A stretch of 64,000 bases of DNA, from positions 26-64,025 of the forward strand of contig NZ_ALWW01000003.1 of the NCBI RefSeq assembly GCF_000344175.1. Reading direction: 5' to 3'. Below, piece by piece: positions 1 to 9,858 of this stretch. The position numbers and the translations under genes are program-made. Every line of letters begins with the position of its first letter. Position 1 is the first letter of the stretch. The notes under the pieces are model-generated. The model was not told where the DNA came from. It ran no database searches and saw only the letters and a list, made by a program, of their open reading frames with translations. Source of the stretch: Listeria fleischmannii subsp. fleischmannii LU2006-1. GTDB lineage: Bacteria > Bacillota > Bacilli > Lactobacillales > Listeriaceae.

Positions 1-485
1 GCATTTTCCCTATTGAACATTATGCGTATTTTGAAGAAAAATTTCAAAAAACATTACCAAAAAGCGCTTTTGGGGAAAATTTAATGGTTTCAGGTATGCT
101 AGAAAAAGATGTTTCGATTGGCGATATTTTTCAAATTGGGGAGGCTGTCATTCAAGTGACCGAAGCACGTAACCCGTGCTCGACCATTGCTAAATATAAT
201 CATATGCCCGAACTTTATAAAGAAGTGCAGCGAACAGGTTTTACAGGCTATTTATGTCGCACGATTCAGGAAGGGACCATAAAAAAATGGGATGAAGTCA
301 CGTTGCTTGAAGCGGACTCGCGCCATGTGACGGTTTCTTATTGTCACGATATGGTTTTACACAGAAAAGGGGAAAAAGCTGATTTTGAGAAAATTATGGC
401 AGTCAAAGCTTTATCTGAACGCTACTACGCGGCCCTGCAAAAAAAATTAAGAGAGATGACAATGTCTATTTTGTCATCTCTCTAA
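1..485 (+). CDS. MOSC-domain protein, YiiM/YflK type (5' end outside window)
   Basis: Only the C-terminal part is present; the frame is open from base 3. The motif FGENLMVSG, followed by a beta-rich stretch ending in TEARNPCS, is the core of MOSC domains, with the conserved cysteine expected to bind the molybdenum or sulfur ligand. Proteins of this type are soluble and are linked to molybdenum-cofactor sulfur transfer or detoxification of N-hydroxylated compounds; which one applies here is not visible. The end is suspicious: an 8-A run (439-446) precedes the last 12 codons, which lie inside a hairpin. With one A fewer the gene stops at 450, just before that hairpin. Confidence 0.8.
   Translation, partial: IFPIEHYAYFEEKFQKTLPKSAFGENLMVSGMLEKDVSIGDIFQIGEAVIQVTEARNPCSTIAKYNHMPELYKEVQRTGFTGYLCRTIQEGTIKKWDEVTLLEADSRHVTVSYCHDMVLHRKGEKADFEKIMAVKALSERYYAALQKKLREMTMSILSSL
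450..483 (+). terminator. hairpin at the end of the MOSC gene
   Basis: 13-bp inverted repeat AGAGAGATGACAA / TTGTCATCTCTCT with an 8-nt loop. There is no clear U tract after it, so it may be a weak terminator or a transcript-end stabiliser. It overlaps the literal stop codon of the MOSC gene but would directly follow the stop of the frame-repaired gene. Confidence 0.45.
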
Positions 486-554
486 CGGCAATCTTCTTGA
501 GAGCAGTCTGATTTTGGCGTGCGACGTTTTGTTTTGCGTAAACTTTGAGTTTTT

Positions 555-2082
<1,528 letters not shown>

Positions 2083-2101
2083 AATGATCATCCTTTCTAA
2101 A

Positions 2102-2944
2102 TTAAGTTAAACCATGTTGGGTAAAAAAGTGTAAAAGGCCGTCTTCATCAGGACTGCCTGTTATGTAATCCGCTACTTCTTTTAGTTCAGGCTTAGCATT
2201 TCGCATAGCCACTCCGTAATGAACAAATTGTAACATTTCATAGTCATTCATTCCATCTCCAATTGCGATGGTATGCGTCTTATCCATTTGAAGATGCTCG
2301 AGTAAAAAGCGAATCGCCGTTTCTTTATTAATGCCACGCAAAACAATTTCGCCACTATTTTCCCCGAAAAGCGGGACAGTTGTATGTAAAATCGTAAATT
2401 TATCTTCGTAGGCTTTTTTTACTTTTTCAAAAGGCACATATTCGCTCATAAATGAAATTTTATTGACCGATGTGAGTTCTGAAATAGGCTTTTCAGGTAA
2501 AAGTAAGTCAAAAAAGAATTGTAACTCGCGGTCGCGTTTTTGATATTCGTCATCCGTTTTAGTGAGACCTTTAAAAATTTGTTTGCGAATTTCAGGGATA
2601 CAAGTATCACTTGCAAATAGACCATCATTTGATTCCAAATAGTAGCCGATGCCTTCTTTTTTAAAAAAGTGAACGATGCTTGAAAGGTCTATCATGTCGA
2701 ATTTTTTATGCAAAAGAAGCTTGCCCTGTTCTTCAATATAGCCCCCGCCAGCCCCGATGAAACCATCAAATTCTATTTTCTTAATATCATCTGTTAGTTC
2801 AGCTTTTGACCTTCCTGTACAAAGATACACTTTGTGGCCATTTTGCCGCGCCTTATGAATCGCGATTCCTGCCGATTCCGGAACTTGTCCGTAGTCATTG
2901 CAAAGTGTCCCGTCCACATCAATAAAAATAATTTGTTTGTCCAT
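2102..2944 (-). CDS. Cof-type HAD-IIB family phosphatase
   Basis: 280 aa with strong ribosome site AAAGGAGA. HAD motif I is DVDGT (nucleophile D9, acid/base D11), a CTGR motif II lies near residue 42, and motif IV is GDGMNDYEML near residue 228. The cap is of the C2 (Cof/YidA) type, usually acting on small sugar phosphates, flavin mononucleotide or pyridoxal phosphate; substrate cannot be inferred. It ends ten bases before the channel-gene ribosome site on the same strand, so the two may be co-transcribed. Confidence 0.88.
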   Translation of the reverse strand: MDKQIIFIDVDGTLCNDYGQVPESAGIAIHKARQNGHKVYLCTGRSKAELTDDIKKIEFDGFIGAGGGYIEEQGKLLLHKKFDMIDLSSIVHFFKKEGIGYYLESNDGLFASDTCIPEIRKQIFKGLTKTDDEYQKRDRELQFFFDLLLPEKPISELTSVNKISFMSEYVPFEKVKKAYEDKFTILHTTVPLFGENSGEIVLRGINKETAIRFLLEHLQMDKTHTIAIGDGMNDYEMLQFVHYGVAMRNAKPELKEVADYITGSPDEDGLLHFFTQHGLT

Positions 2945-2981
2945 GTCGCTCTCCTTTACTCGTTTGCTCTCGTCTTTTTTA

Positions 2982-3947
2982 TCATAGCATATTTTGGTAA
3001 AAAAAAAACGAACCCGAAAAGGTTCGTTTTAACGAATTGCGTAAACGATTTTTTTTGCTCCTTGCACCAAGCATGCAGAGGTAGCAGAAAAGCGCGAATA
3101 AAATCGTAATAATCAAGCTATGGAAAAGAGCAACATACAAGTTTACGCCAGTGTAAACCGATAAAATACCCGTCAGCGCCTGAAGAGCCACAAGAATAAG
3201 CGCTAAAACCATTCCATATGTAAGAACGCGGTAATGCCTGTAATCACGGAATACAAGCCAAGTAACATAAAGTATCCAAACGACCAGTATAAAGGCCGCG
3301 AGTCGGTGCCCGTACTGAACATAATCTTGAATCGAGTCAGGCCAAATAAAACGCCCATCTTGAAACGGCCAAACAGGAACAGCTAAACTAGCACGTTCAT
3401 GTCGAACGAGTGCCCCTGTATAAACTGCAAAGTATGTATAAATGGTTAAAAAATAAAGATTAAAGCGAAGTTTAGCGCCCATCACGAGATTTCTGGCATC
3501 GAATTTACGGTCAAATTCGAAAATAAGTAGCGCTAGTAAGATGATTGCCGCGTAACAAATAATGGAAATACCAAAATGTAATGCCATAATATAAGGATTT
3601 TGTCCCCACATAACAGCTGCAGCGCCCATGAAAGCTTGTAAGATTAAAAATAAAACAGCGATAATGGCAAGTGGCTTCGTTTCACGACGATCTTTAATGG
3701 TGCGCCAAGCTAAAATAGCTAGGATGATAACGAAAATAGAAGCAAGACCTGTTGTCATTCTATGGGCGACTTCAATGAGTTTCTCTGGTGTGATGTCCGT
3801 CAGGCGAACAAGTTGCCCGTTACATAGTGGCCACGAATTTCCACAACCATCTGCTGACCCCGTTTTAGTTACTAAGGCGCCACCAAAAACAACAAAAGTC
3901 ATGAAAATAATTGTTAAGACGGACCAAATTTTAAGAAATTTATTCAT
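2982..3947 (-). CDS. ctaA: heme A synthase CtaA (C-terminus probably altered by a homopolymer error)
   Basis: Integral membrane enzyme that oxidises heme O to heme A for the aa3-type terminal oxidase. Eight hydrophobic segments are visible. The extracytoplasmic Cys pair C35-X6-C42 (CGNSWPLC) and the E59/H62 pair (EVAHRM) match the Gram-positive family, as do the heme-ligand His residues in MALHF, QYGHRL and LFHS. The literal frame reads 22 odd residues through the terminator. Removing one base from the 8-T run at 3049-3056 would stop the protein at 3029 just before the terminator, giving about 305 aa, close to Bacillus CtaA. Divergent from ctaB. Confidence 0.92.
   Translation of the reverse strand: MNKFLKIWSVLTIIFMTFVVFGGALVTKTGSADGCGNSWPLCNGQLVRLTDITPEKLIEVAHRMTTGLASIFVIILAILAWRTIKDRRETKPLAIIAVLFLILQAFMGAAAVMWGQNPYIMALHFGISIICYAAIILLALLIFEFDRKFDARNLVMGAKLRFNLYFLTIYTYFAVYTGALVRHERASLAVPVWPFQDGRFIWPDSIQDYVQYGHRLAAFILVVWILYVTWLVFRDYRHYRVLTYGMVLALILVALQALTGILSVYTGVNLYVALFHSLIITILFALFCYLCMLGARSKKNRLRNSLKRTFSGSFFFYQNML
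3000..3028 (-). terminator. rho-independent terminator of ctaA
   Basis: Stem AACGAACC / GGTTCGTT with a 6-nt loop, followed on the minus strand by a run of nine or more U. The literal ctaA frame runs through it, which argues that the frame is wrong there. Confidence 0.9.
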
Positions 3948-4010
3948 GATTTCTTATTCTCTCCTTTTAGATGAATCTATCAAAAATGCGAGCTTTTACA
4001 CATTAATTTT

Positions 4011-4039
4011 ATTGTAGCGAATTTTAAATCAGAAGTAAA
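4011..4039 (-). promoter_or_regulatory. ctaA promoter
   Basis: -35 TTTACT (4034-4039), 17-nt spacer, -10 TACAAT (4011-4016) on the minus strand, 60-70 bases before the ctaA start. A TTTGTGAAA box lies about 21 bases upstream of the -35. Confidence 0.6.
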
Positions 4040-4059
4040 GAATTCGTGATTTGGCGCTG

Positions 4060-4190
4060 TTTCACAAACTTTTCTGGAATCTTTGATAATTAATTCACAT
4101 GGAAATATCTATAAAAATGTTTTATTTATCTAATGTTTTTTTAAATGTGTGAAGCCGATTGATTGACAAAGTATGCCATTATTTCACATA
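4060..4190. promoter_or_regulatory. cluster of ResD-like boxes between ctaA and ctaB
   Basis: Four near-copies of TTTGTGAAT, the box reported for Bacillus ResD. They lie at about 4060-4068 (minus, TTTGTGAAA), 4093-4101 (minus, CATGTGAAT), 4146-4154 (plus, TGTGTGAAG) and 4181-4190 (minus, TATGTGAAA). They sit around the two divergent promoters, consistent with oxygen/redox control of heme A synthesis. The sites are seen; the regulator is inferred. Confidence 0.45.
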
Positions 4191-4192
4191 AT
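4163..4192 (+). promoter_or_regulatory. ctaB promoter
   Basis: -35 TTGACA (4163-4168), 18-nt spacer, -10 CATAAT (4187-4192), about 50 bases before the TTG start of ctaB. The -10 is overlapped by a ResD-like half site. Confidence 0.65.
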
Positions 4193-4244
4193 AGAGGAGT
4201 AGATTATTTACGCGCGAAGTAGCACGTCTAAGGGGGGAGACATT

Positions 4245-5156
4245 TTGGGCAGAATAGAAAATACTGGCGAATTAGCAGATGTAACCAGTAAGTTTACGGT
4301 TCGTGATTTCACCGAACTCATTAAAGTAGGCATAGTGAATTCTAATACGATTACAGCATTTACTGGAATGTGGCTCGCATTTCAACTAAATGGGATTTCG
4401 TTTATTCAAAACCTAGATATCATGTTTTTTACAATAGTAGGATCAGCGCTCATCGTTGCAGCATCGGGCGCCTTTAATAATGTGATTGACCGCGACATCG
4501 ACGGAAAAATGGAACGGACAAAAAATCGGCCAACCATGACAGGAAAAATTTCGGGGAAAAAGGCCCTTATTTTAGCTTCTTTGCTGCTCATAATAGGTGT
4601 TGGTATGCTCTTTATGACAACTTGGCAGGCTGGAGTTCTTGGGATTTTAGGCGTATTTTTATATGTTGTGGTTTATTCCATGTACGCGAAACGAAAACTA
4701 GTAAGCAATACGGTTATTGGTAGTTTTTCAGGCGCTGTACCGCCACTGATTGGGTGGTTTGCGGTAGATCCTTCGTTTAGTTTAATCCCAGTGATGTTAT
4801 TTCTTGTGATGTTTTGCTGGCAACCGCCGCATTTTTATGCAATTGCCATTAAGCGGAAAGAGGAGTACCGTGCAGCAGGAATTCCAATGTTACCGGTTGT
4901 AAAAGGAATTGAACGTACAAAAATCAGTATGGTATTTTGGGTTGTTTTACTAAGTGTCCTACCATTTTTCATGACGGAGCTTGGTATGGTGTATGTCATT
5001 TTGGCAACGGCACTTAATATCGGCTGGCTTGTTTTAAGTTTCTACGGATTTAAAATGAAAGACAGCTTAAAATGGTCTCGCCTGATGTTTGTATATTCAT
5101 TAAACTATATGACGATTTTATTTGTTTCTATGATTGTCATTTCCATTTTCTTATAA
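4245..5156 (+). CDS. ctaB: protoheme IX farnesyltransferase (heme O synthase) CtaB
   Basis: 303 aa starting with TTG, eight bases after AGGGGGGAG. A UbiA-family membrane prenyltransferase that adds farnesyl to heme B to give heme O, the CtaA substrate. The first Asp-rich motif is NNVIDRDIDGKMERTKNRP and the second conserved loop is YAKRKLVSNTVIG followed by GAVPPLIGW. Eight to nine hydrophobic segments follow, and the length is typical. It is divergently arranged with ctaA; shared redox control is likely from the boxes between them. Confidence 0.95.
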   Translation: MGRIENTGELADVTSKFTVRDFTELIKVGIVNSNTITAFTGMWLAFQLNGISFIQNLDIMFFTIVGSALIVAASGAFNNVIDRDIDGKMERTKNRPTMTGKISGKKALILASLLLIIGVGMLFMTTWQAGVLGILGVFLYVVVYSMYAKRKLVSNTVIGSFSGAVPPLIGWFAVDPSFSLIPVMLFLVMFCWQPPHFYAIAIKRKEEYRAAGIPMLPVVKGIERTKISMVFWVVLLSVLPFFMTELGMVYVILATALNIGWLVLSFYGFKMKDSLKWSRLMFVYSLNYMTILFVSMIVISIFL

Positions 5157-5177
5157 TAAAATAAATCACGTATTTTT

Positions 5178-5204
5178 AGCCCGTATTTTTACGGGCTTTT
5201 TTCT
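5178..5204 (+). terminator. rho-independent terminator of ctaB
   Basis: Perfect stem AGCCCGTA / TACGGGCT with a 4-nt loop, then TTTTTTC. Confidence 0.93.
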
Positions 5205-5290
5205 TTAAAAAATCTTTGAATTCTCCTCATCGTTTTCTCCATTTTGGGTGGTATAGTCAAAAGTAGAATGAAGAAATCGGAGTGAGTGTT

Positions 5291-6748
5291 ATGAAGATAG
5301 CAAGTTTTGAACGAATGACACAGCTTATTGCAAGTGGAAAAGAGCTTGAAGCAGAAAAAGAAAGTCAAAATATGATTGATGAAAATCCTTCGCACTATGC
5401 CGGTTATTTATGTTTAGCTTACGTTTATTCTAAAACAAGGCGAAAACTTGATTTAGCCGCCAGTTATATCGAGCAGGCTTTACTTTACAATCAAACTATT
5501 GTTGAAAACTACTTAGTCGCGATTTCCATATACGAACAATTACATAAAACAAAACGCATACTCGAACTAGCAAGATTTGGCCTGACATTAGATTATACAC
5601 AAGCCAAATTTTACGAAGCTTTGGCTAAAAATGGGAACTTTAATTTAGCCGAAAAGATTGCCTTATACGAGAAGGCCCTACTTTATAGCCCGAACCAAGT
5701 TTCCTATATGGGCATTTTGAGTGAGCTTCTTTTTAAACAAAACCCGCGTGACAAACGAGCGCTTGAACTCCAAAATTTAGCATTCGCCACTAAACCAGAC
5801 GACATTCCCAATTTATTTCGCTTTGCCAAAATGAGTTATGCCCGTTGTGATTTTGAAAAAGCCTTTCAGCTAGCGGAACGTGCAGTGTGCCTTGCGCCAA
5901 ATGAAATCCGCTACCAAGAGTTCTATCAAGAGATGAAACTGGTCCAAAATCCTTTTTTCGGCACCTATGAAAAAGCCCGTTTATACACACATTACTTTCC
6001 TGCTTGGACCACCATCACCATTTTGCTCGCGTATACCCTGTTCTTTATTTGGGGGCTTGTAACAGTTGGCTATTTGGCCATTGTCATGTGGATTATCCCG
6101 CTTAGCATTTTAATTGTAGCATTTTTAGTTCAGGCAGGAGCAGGGGAAGCGAAGACGGTTCAGGCAAAACAAAATCGTTATGTTCGCCTACCCATTGCCA
6201 TTATCACCTTACTGGCTCTTTTTATTCCAGCTGGTATACAAGTGGTAAGTCTTGCCTCGGATACGTTAAAGGAACAAATCACGGTCCAAAAACAAGTGAG
6301 CGAACCAAATGAAGTTTACCATGTGCAACATGATAAAACACCAACTCGGGTAGCGACTACGGTAGAAAATCACCATTTTAACGCGGATTATAACAAGTTA
6401 GTTAATCTTCGCGCTCTCGTTCGAGCAGGGGAACAAAATGATGCTGTGCTTGAAAAATATGTAGCAAGTTCATATTTACCTACTTTTAAACAAAAAATAA
6501 AAGATGCCAGTAACTACGACAAGTTGATGAATGCTAGATTTTATCAAATGTTAAACTTAGATTCGAGTGAGAAAGCTTATTTAACGCAGGAAAATAATCA
6601 GTTTGATTTAATTATCTTATTTAAAGCGGGCAAAATTAGTCACATTTACGGAAATACATGGACGACTGATACGAAAGAAAAACTCGCTATGGAAGGCATG
6701 ATGCCGCACATTGTTGCGGACGGAAAATATACCGAGTTGAATCAGTAA
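5291..6748 (+). CDS. TPR-containing membrane protein with extracytoplasmic C-terminal domain
   Basis: 485 aa from ATG at 5291 with CGGAG eight bases upstream (GTG at 5282 is less likely). Residues 1-225 are tetratricopeptide-like: paired helices with repeated A..Y..A and LAPNEIRY-type units. Two TM segments lie at about 235-283 and a third at about 298-320. The last 160 residues form a soluble, probably external domain (FNADYNKLVNLRALVRAGE) reminiscent of the end of TcaA-like envelope proteins. A cytoplasmic scaffold coupled to an outside sensor is a reasonable guess; no enzymatic motif is visible. It lies alone between ctaB and the CAP-domain gene. Confidence 0.7.
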   Translation: MKIASFERMTQLIASGKELEAEKESQNMIDENPSHYAGYLCLAYVYSKTRRKLDLAASYIEQALLYNQTIVENYLVAISIYEQLHKTKRILELARFGLTLDYTQAKFYEALAKNGNFNLAEKIALYEKALLYSPNQVSYMGILSELLFKQNPRDKRALELQNLAFATKPDDIPNLFRFAKMSYARCDFEKAFQLAERAVCLAPNEIRYQEFYQEMKLVQNPFFGTYEKARLYTHYFPAWTTITILLAYTLFFIWGLVTVGYLAIVMWIIPLSILIVAFLVQAGAGEAKTVQAKQNRYVRLPIAIITLLALFIPAGIQVVSLASDTLKEQITVQKQVSEPNEVYHVQHDKTPTRVATTVENHHFNADYNKLVNLRALVRAGEQNDAVLEKYVASSYLPTFKQKIKDASNYDKLMNARFYQMLNLDSSEKAYLTQENNQFDLIILFKAGKISHIYGNTWTTDTKEKLAMEGMMPHIVADGKYTELNQ

Positions 6749-6844
6749 AGAAGGTGCAAAAAGCATTCTTCTTTTTCGTTTTTAGGCTAGTATTTAATCC
6801 GGAAAACCGCTACAATAGAGAAAAGAATGGCAGGAGGCTAAAGC

Positions 6845-7900
6845 GTGAAATTTATTTTAAGAGTAGTAGTTCTTCTTGTAATCGGCCTCTTTATTTTTTA
6901 TAATACAGACTTGTTTTTTCAACCACCTGCTGAGAAAAATGAGGCTTCTGAAAAGGTAAGACAAGGGACTATTTTTCCTGAAAGCAAAAAAGCGAGTGAA
7001 TCAACGGAAAAACTGGCCGATAATGATAGTATGGCAAGTTTTGTGGACCAAGATGTGAGTAAAATAAAAGAAAAATTCGGCAATCCTATTCGTATTGATA
7101 AAACGCCTTATGGCTTTGATAATTATGTATATAACCAACCTAATTCAAGCTACATGCTTGTTGGTGTTCGTGACAATAAAGTACAGACGATTTATGCGCT
7201 CGGGCAAGATTTAAATTTAGCCCCGTATAAAATCGGTATGTCTGTGGAAAAAGTATTTACAAATGCGAAGTTACAATCGGAAATTTCATTTAATTATCAA
7301 AATAACTTTTATCGTTTTGAACTATCGGAAAATGATTTAAATGTGCGCCCTATTGCTAATTTAGGAAGTGGTGTGTATGCGCAACTGAATTTCGATAAGA
7401 TAGATGGGAAGCTGATAAGCGTTCGGTATTTGAACAAACTTTCATTCATAAAAATGCATCCTTATGAACTCAATTATCAAGGAGACATTTATGAGGAAGA
7501 CGTTTCGGCGAACTTGTGGAAAGAAATTGATGCGGCGAGTGATAAGCAAGTGCTAGAAATCACCAATGTGTTCCGTGAAAGATACGGGGCTGAGCCGGTT
7601 GCGTATGATAATGAAGTGGCTAAAGTGGCCTATGGTCATAGTGTTGATATGGCGAATAATAATTATTTTGACCATGATTCGCCGACTGAGGGAACGCTTT
7701 CGGATCGGATGAAAAACGCTTCTGTTCAATATGTAAAAGCGGGCGAAAATATTGCGTATAATTATTTGGATGCGGCGGCCGCTGTTGAAGGTTGGCTAAA
7801 TTCGCCTGGGCACCGCAAAAATTTATTGGATAAAAGTTATACGTATATGGGCGAGGGGACTTTCCAGAAATACTATACACAAAATTTCATAACAAAATAA
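6845..7900 (+). CDS. ylbC: membrane-anchored CAP (SCP/PR-1) domain protein, YlbC-like
   Basis: 351 aa from GTG with GGAGG seven bases upstream. There is an N-terminal membrane anchor (residues 5-22), a linker, then a CAP-associated N-terminal domain (about 65-215, VDQDVSKIKEKFGNPIRID). The CAP domain follows from about 238 to the end with LNSPGHRKNLL and GHSVDMANNNYFDH motifs and HxxN-type cavity residues. Bacillus YlbC has the same architecture and the same neighbours (ylbF, ylbG, rsmD, coaD, ylbL). Extracytoplasmic; the biochemical role of bacterial CAP proteins is unsettled. Confidence 0.88.
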   Translation: MKFILRVVVLLVIGLFIFYNTDLFFQPPAEKNEASEKVRQGTIFPESKKASESTEKLADNDSMASFVDQDVSKIKEKFGNPIRIDKTPYGFDNYVYNQPNSSYMLVGVRDNKVQTIYALGQDLNLAPYKIGMSVEKVFTNAKLQSEISFNYQNNFYRFELSENDLNVRPIANLGSGVYAQLNFDKIDGKLISVRYLNKLSFIKMHPYELNYQGDIYEEDVSANLWKEIDAASDKQVLEITNVFRERYGAEPVAYDNEVAKVAYGHSVDMANNNYFDHDSPTEGTLSDRMKNASVQYVKAGENIAYNYLDAAAAVEGWLNSPGHRKNLLDKSYTYMGEGTFQKYYTQNFITK

Positions 7901-7921
7901 AAGACGTAACGAACTTTTACG

Positions 7922-7930
7922 TGTTATAAT
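7922..7930 (+). promoter_or_regulatory. extended -10 promoter of ylbF
   Basis: TGTTATAAT at 7922-7930 is a perfect -10 with the TG extension; no good -35 is seen. About 48 bases before the ylbF start. Confidence 0.55.
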
Positions 7931-7978
7931 AAAATCATTGTTAAATCAAATCGATGCTTGAAGTAAGGGGGAATCAGT

Positions 7979-8422
7979 TTGTTTGCCACAATGGAAAGTT
8001 TAGCGCTCCTTGATTTGTCAGATGAACTATCTGCCATGATTTTAGAATCAGAGGAAAGACACAATTATATCGCTAAAAAACAAGCGTTACAAAACATAGA
8101 AACACAAAGCAAAATTAAAGCTTTTGCAAAAATAAAAGAACAGTTTGAAGAAGTCGAACGTTTTGGCAGGTATCATCCTGATTATAAAGAAGTGACTCGT
8201 AAAACGCGTCATTTAAAACGCGAATTAGATATGGATGCATCAATTGCAGCCTTTCGCCAAGCAGAAATGGATTTTCAGTCTTTGCTTGATGAAATTAGTT
8301 TCATGCTAGCAAGTGCCGTATCGAGTCATATAAAGGTTCCAACAGGGAATCCATTTTTCGAACAAAAATCTGCATGCAGTTCAGGTTGTGGTAGTGGCGG
8401 TGGATGCGGCTGCTCAGCTTAA
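7979..8422 (+). CDS. ylbF: YlbF, subunit of the YlbF-YmcA-YaaT RNase Y-specificity complex
   Basis: 147 aa from TTG with AAGGGGG seven bases upstream. An all-helical DUF964/YlbF domain occupies residues 10-115. The C-terminal tail is Cys-rich (CSSGCGSGGGCGC), which in Bacillus YlbF takes part in binding an iron-sulfur cluster of the Y-complex. That complex directs RNase Y to selected mRNAs and, in Bacillus, affects competence and biofilm. It heads a conserved run ylbF-ylbG-rsmD-coaD-ylbL. Confidence 0.92.
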   Translation: MFATMESLALLDLSDELSAMILESEERHNYIAKKQALQNIETQSKIKAFAKIKEQFEEVERFGRYHPDYKEVTRKTRHLKRELDMDASIAAFRQAEMDFQSLLDEISFMLASAVSSHIKVPTGNPFFEQKSACSSGCGSGGGCGCSA

Positions 8423-8450
8423 CGTGTGACATGCTAAAGGAGCTATATAG

Positions 8451-8732
8451 ATGGAAAATGATAGACAAGCTGTCATCGTTTGGATGAATCATTTGAAGCA
8501 AGTACGTTCATTAAAACGCTTTGGAAATGTGCATTATGTATCGCGGAAATTGAAATATGCGGTTTTATATTGTGATATGAATGAATTAGAAGCGATTTCC
8601 ACTAAAATTGCGCGTTTTAATTATGTGAAACGTGTTGAACCTTCTTTTAGACCGTTTTTAAAAACGGAATATGAGTCGAAGAAAGACATGATGTATGAAC
8701 GGAAAAATGAGGATGTTCAAATTAGTATTTAA
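8451..8732 (+). CDS. ylbG: YlbG family protein (DUF2129)
   Basis: 93 aa with AAGGAG eight bases before ATG. A small soluble alpha/beta protein ([27 protein letters not shown] cut short: a beta-alpha-beta core at residues 5-65) with the DUF2129 pattern of aromatic and basic residues. Always found next to ylbF and rsmD in Bacillales; function unknown. A GGCAGTGC / GCACTGCC hairpin without U tract (8739-8763) separates it from rsmD. Confidence 0.82.
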   Translation: MENDRQAVIVWMNHLKQVRSLKRFGNVHYVSRKLKYAVLYCDMNELEAISTKIARFNYVKRVEPSFRPFLKTEYESKKDMMYERKNEDVQISI

Positions 8733-8798
8733 TGGTGAGGCAGTGCTCAAGACGGGCACTGCCTTATGTGTCAAATAGAAACGAAAAGGATGTTTAAG

Positions 8799-9353
8799 AT
8801 GAGAGTGATTGCGGGAAGTAAAAAAGGACATGCTTTAAAGGCTGTTCCAGGAAAAAGCACGCGACCGACAACAGATAAAATTAAAGAATCGCTCTTCTCG
8901 ATTATCGGCCCTTTTTTTGATGGGGAAAAAGTACTCGATTTATTTGCAGGAAGCGGCGGTCTTGGTATTGAGTCGCTAAGTCGAGGAGCAGGCGAAGCGG
9001 TGTTTATTGATCAGGCGAGTGTTGCGATTAAGACGATTAAGGATAATTTGGCGGCTTGCCATCTAGAAGATCAGGCGTCCGTTTATCGGAACGATGCGAT
9101 GCGGGCACTCAAAATTTTACAAAAAAATGAAGCTATTTTTGATTTGATCTTTTTAGATCCGCCGTATAAAAAGCAACAGCTTGAGAAAATTTTATTGTTT
9201 TTAGACGGCGCAGGCTTAGTGGCTGACGGTGCGCGTGTGGTATGCGAATATGAAAAGGGAGACTTTTTACCGGATGTTTGTGGTCGGTTTAAAAAAATAA
9301 AAGAAGCCCATTACGGAATAACGGTTTTGTCTATTTTTGAATTCGAGGGGTGA
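8799..9353 (+). CDS. rsmD: 16S rRNA (guanine966-N2)-methyltransferase RsmD
   Basis: 184 aa from ATG at 8799 (AAAAGGA upstream); the start at 8766 would add an unconserved leader. [10 protein letters not shown] is the typical N-terminus. The SAM-binding motif [20 protein letters not shown] and catalytic DPPY (in IFLDPPYKK) are present. It methylates the N2 of a guanine in the 30S head. The stop overlaps a possible GTG of coaD, indicating translational coupling. Confidence 0.94.
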   Translation: MRVIAGSKKGHALKAVPGKSTRPTTDKIKESLFSIIGPFFDGEKVLDLFAGSGGLGIESLSRGAGEAVFIDQASVAIKTIKDNLAACHLEDQASVYRNDAMRALKILQKNEAIFDLIFLDPPYKKQQLEKILLFLDGAGLVADGARVVCEYEKGDFLPDVCGRFKKIKEAHYGITVLSIFEFEG

Positions 9354-9358
9354 GTAAA

Positions 9359-9844
9359 GTGAAAGAAAAAATTGCAGTTTGTCCGGGAACTTTTGACCCT
9401 ATTACAAATGGCCATTTGGATATTATTGAGCGTGCGGCCAAAACATTTGATGTCATTTTTGTATCGGTTTTAAAAAATGCGAGTAAAAAGCCGCTATTTA
9501 GTTTGTCCGAGCGAATACAATTAATCGAAGAGGCAACAAAACATTTACCAAATGTACGTGTAGAGAGCTCAGAAGGCCTTCTTGTTGATTATGCAAAGAA
9601 AAAACGGGCAACGGTTGTCATTCGAGGTTTGCGTGCTGTTACGGACTTTGAATATGAACTTCAAATTGCGGCGATGAACCGAACACTTGATGCGGAACTT
9701 GAAACTTTCTTTGTGATGACCAATCCGAAATATTCGTTTTTAAGTTCCAGTATGATACGTGAAGTGGCCAGTTACAATGGAGACGTGGCGAATTTAGTAC
9801 CAAAAAATGTGAACGAGGCATTGCTAGCTAAATATAAAAAATAG
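9359..9844 (+). CDS. coaD: phosphopantetheine adenylyltransferase CoaD
   Basis: 161 aa from GTG at 9359, eight bases after GAGGGG; an in-frame GTG at 9350 overlaps the rsmD stop. The nucleotidyltransferase motif [10 protein letters not shown] lies near the N-terminus. The later motif [14 protein letters not shown] provides the ISSxxVR-type phosphate-binding loop. It transfers AMP from ATP to 4'-phosphopantetheine, the penultimate step of coenzyme A synthesis. Cytoplasmic hexamer in the family. Confidence 0.96.
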   Translation: MKEKIAVCPGTFDPITNGHLDIIERAAKTFDVIFVSVLKNASKKPLFSLSERIQLIEEATKHLPNVRVESSEGLLVDYAKKKRATVVIRGLRAVTDFEYELQIAAMNRTLDAELETFFVMTNPKYSFLSSSMIREVASYNGDVANLVPKNVNEALLAKYKK

Positions 9845-9858
9845 AGGTGTAGACATTC

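Noticed and set aside
4145-4190. Fnr/Crp-type site (TGTGA with TCACA) before ctaB
   Set aside because: The half sites are about 30 bases apart rather than 6, so a classic dimer site is not formed; ResD-type boxes fit better.
8739-8763. Terminator between ylbG and rsmD
   Set aside because: A GGCAGTGC/GCACTGCC hairpin exists but has no U tract, so read-through into rsmD is likely.
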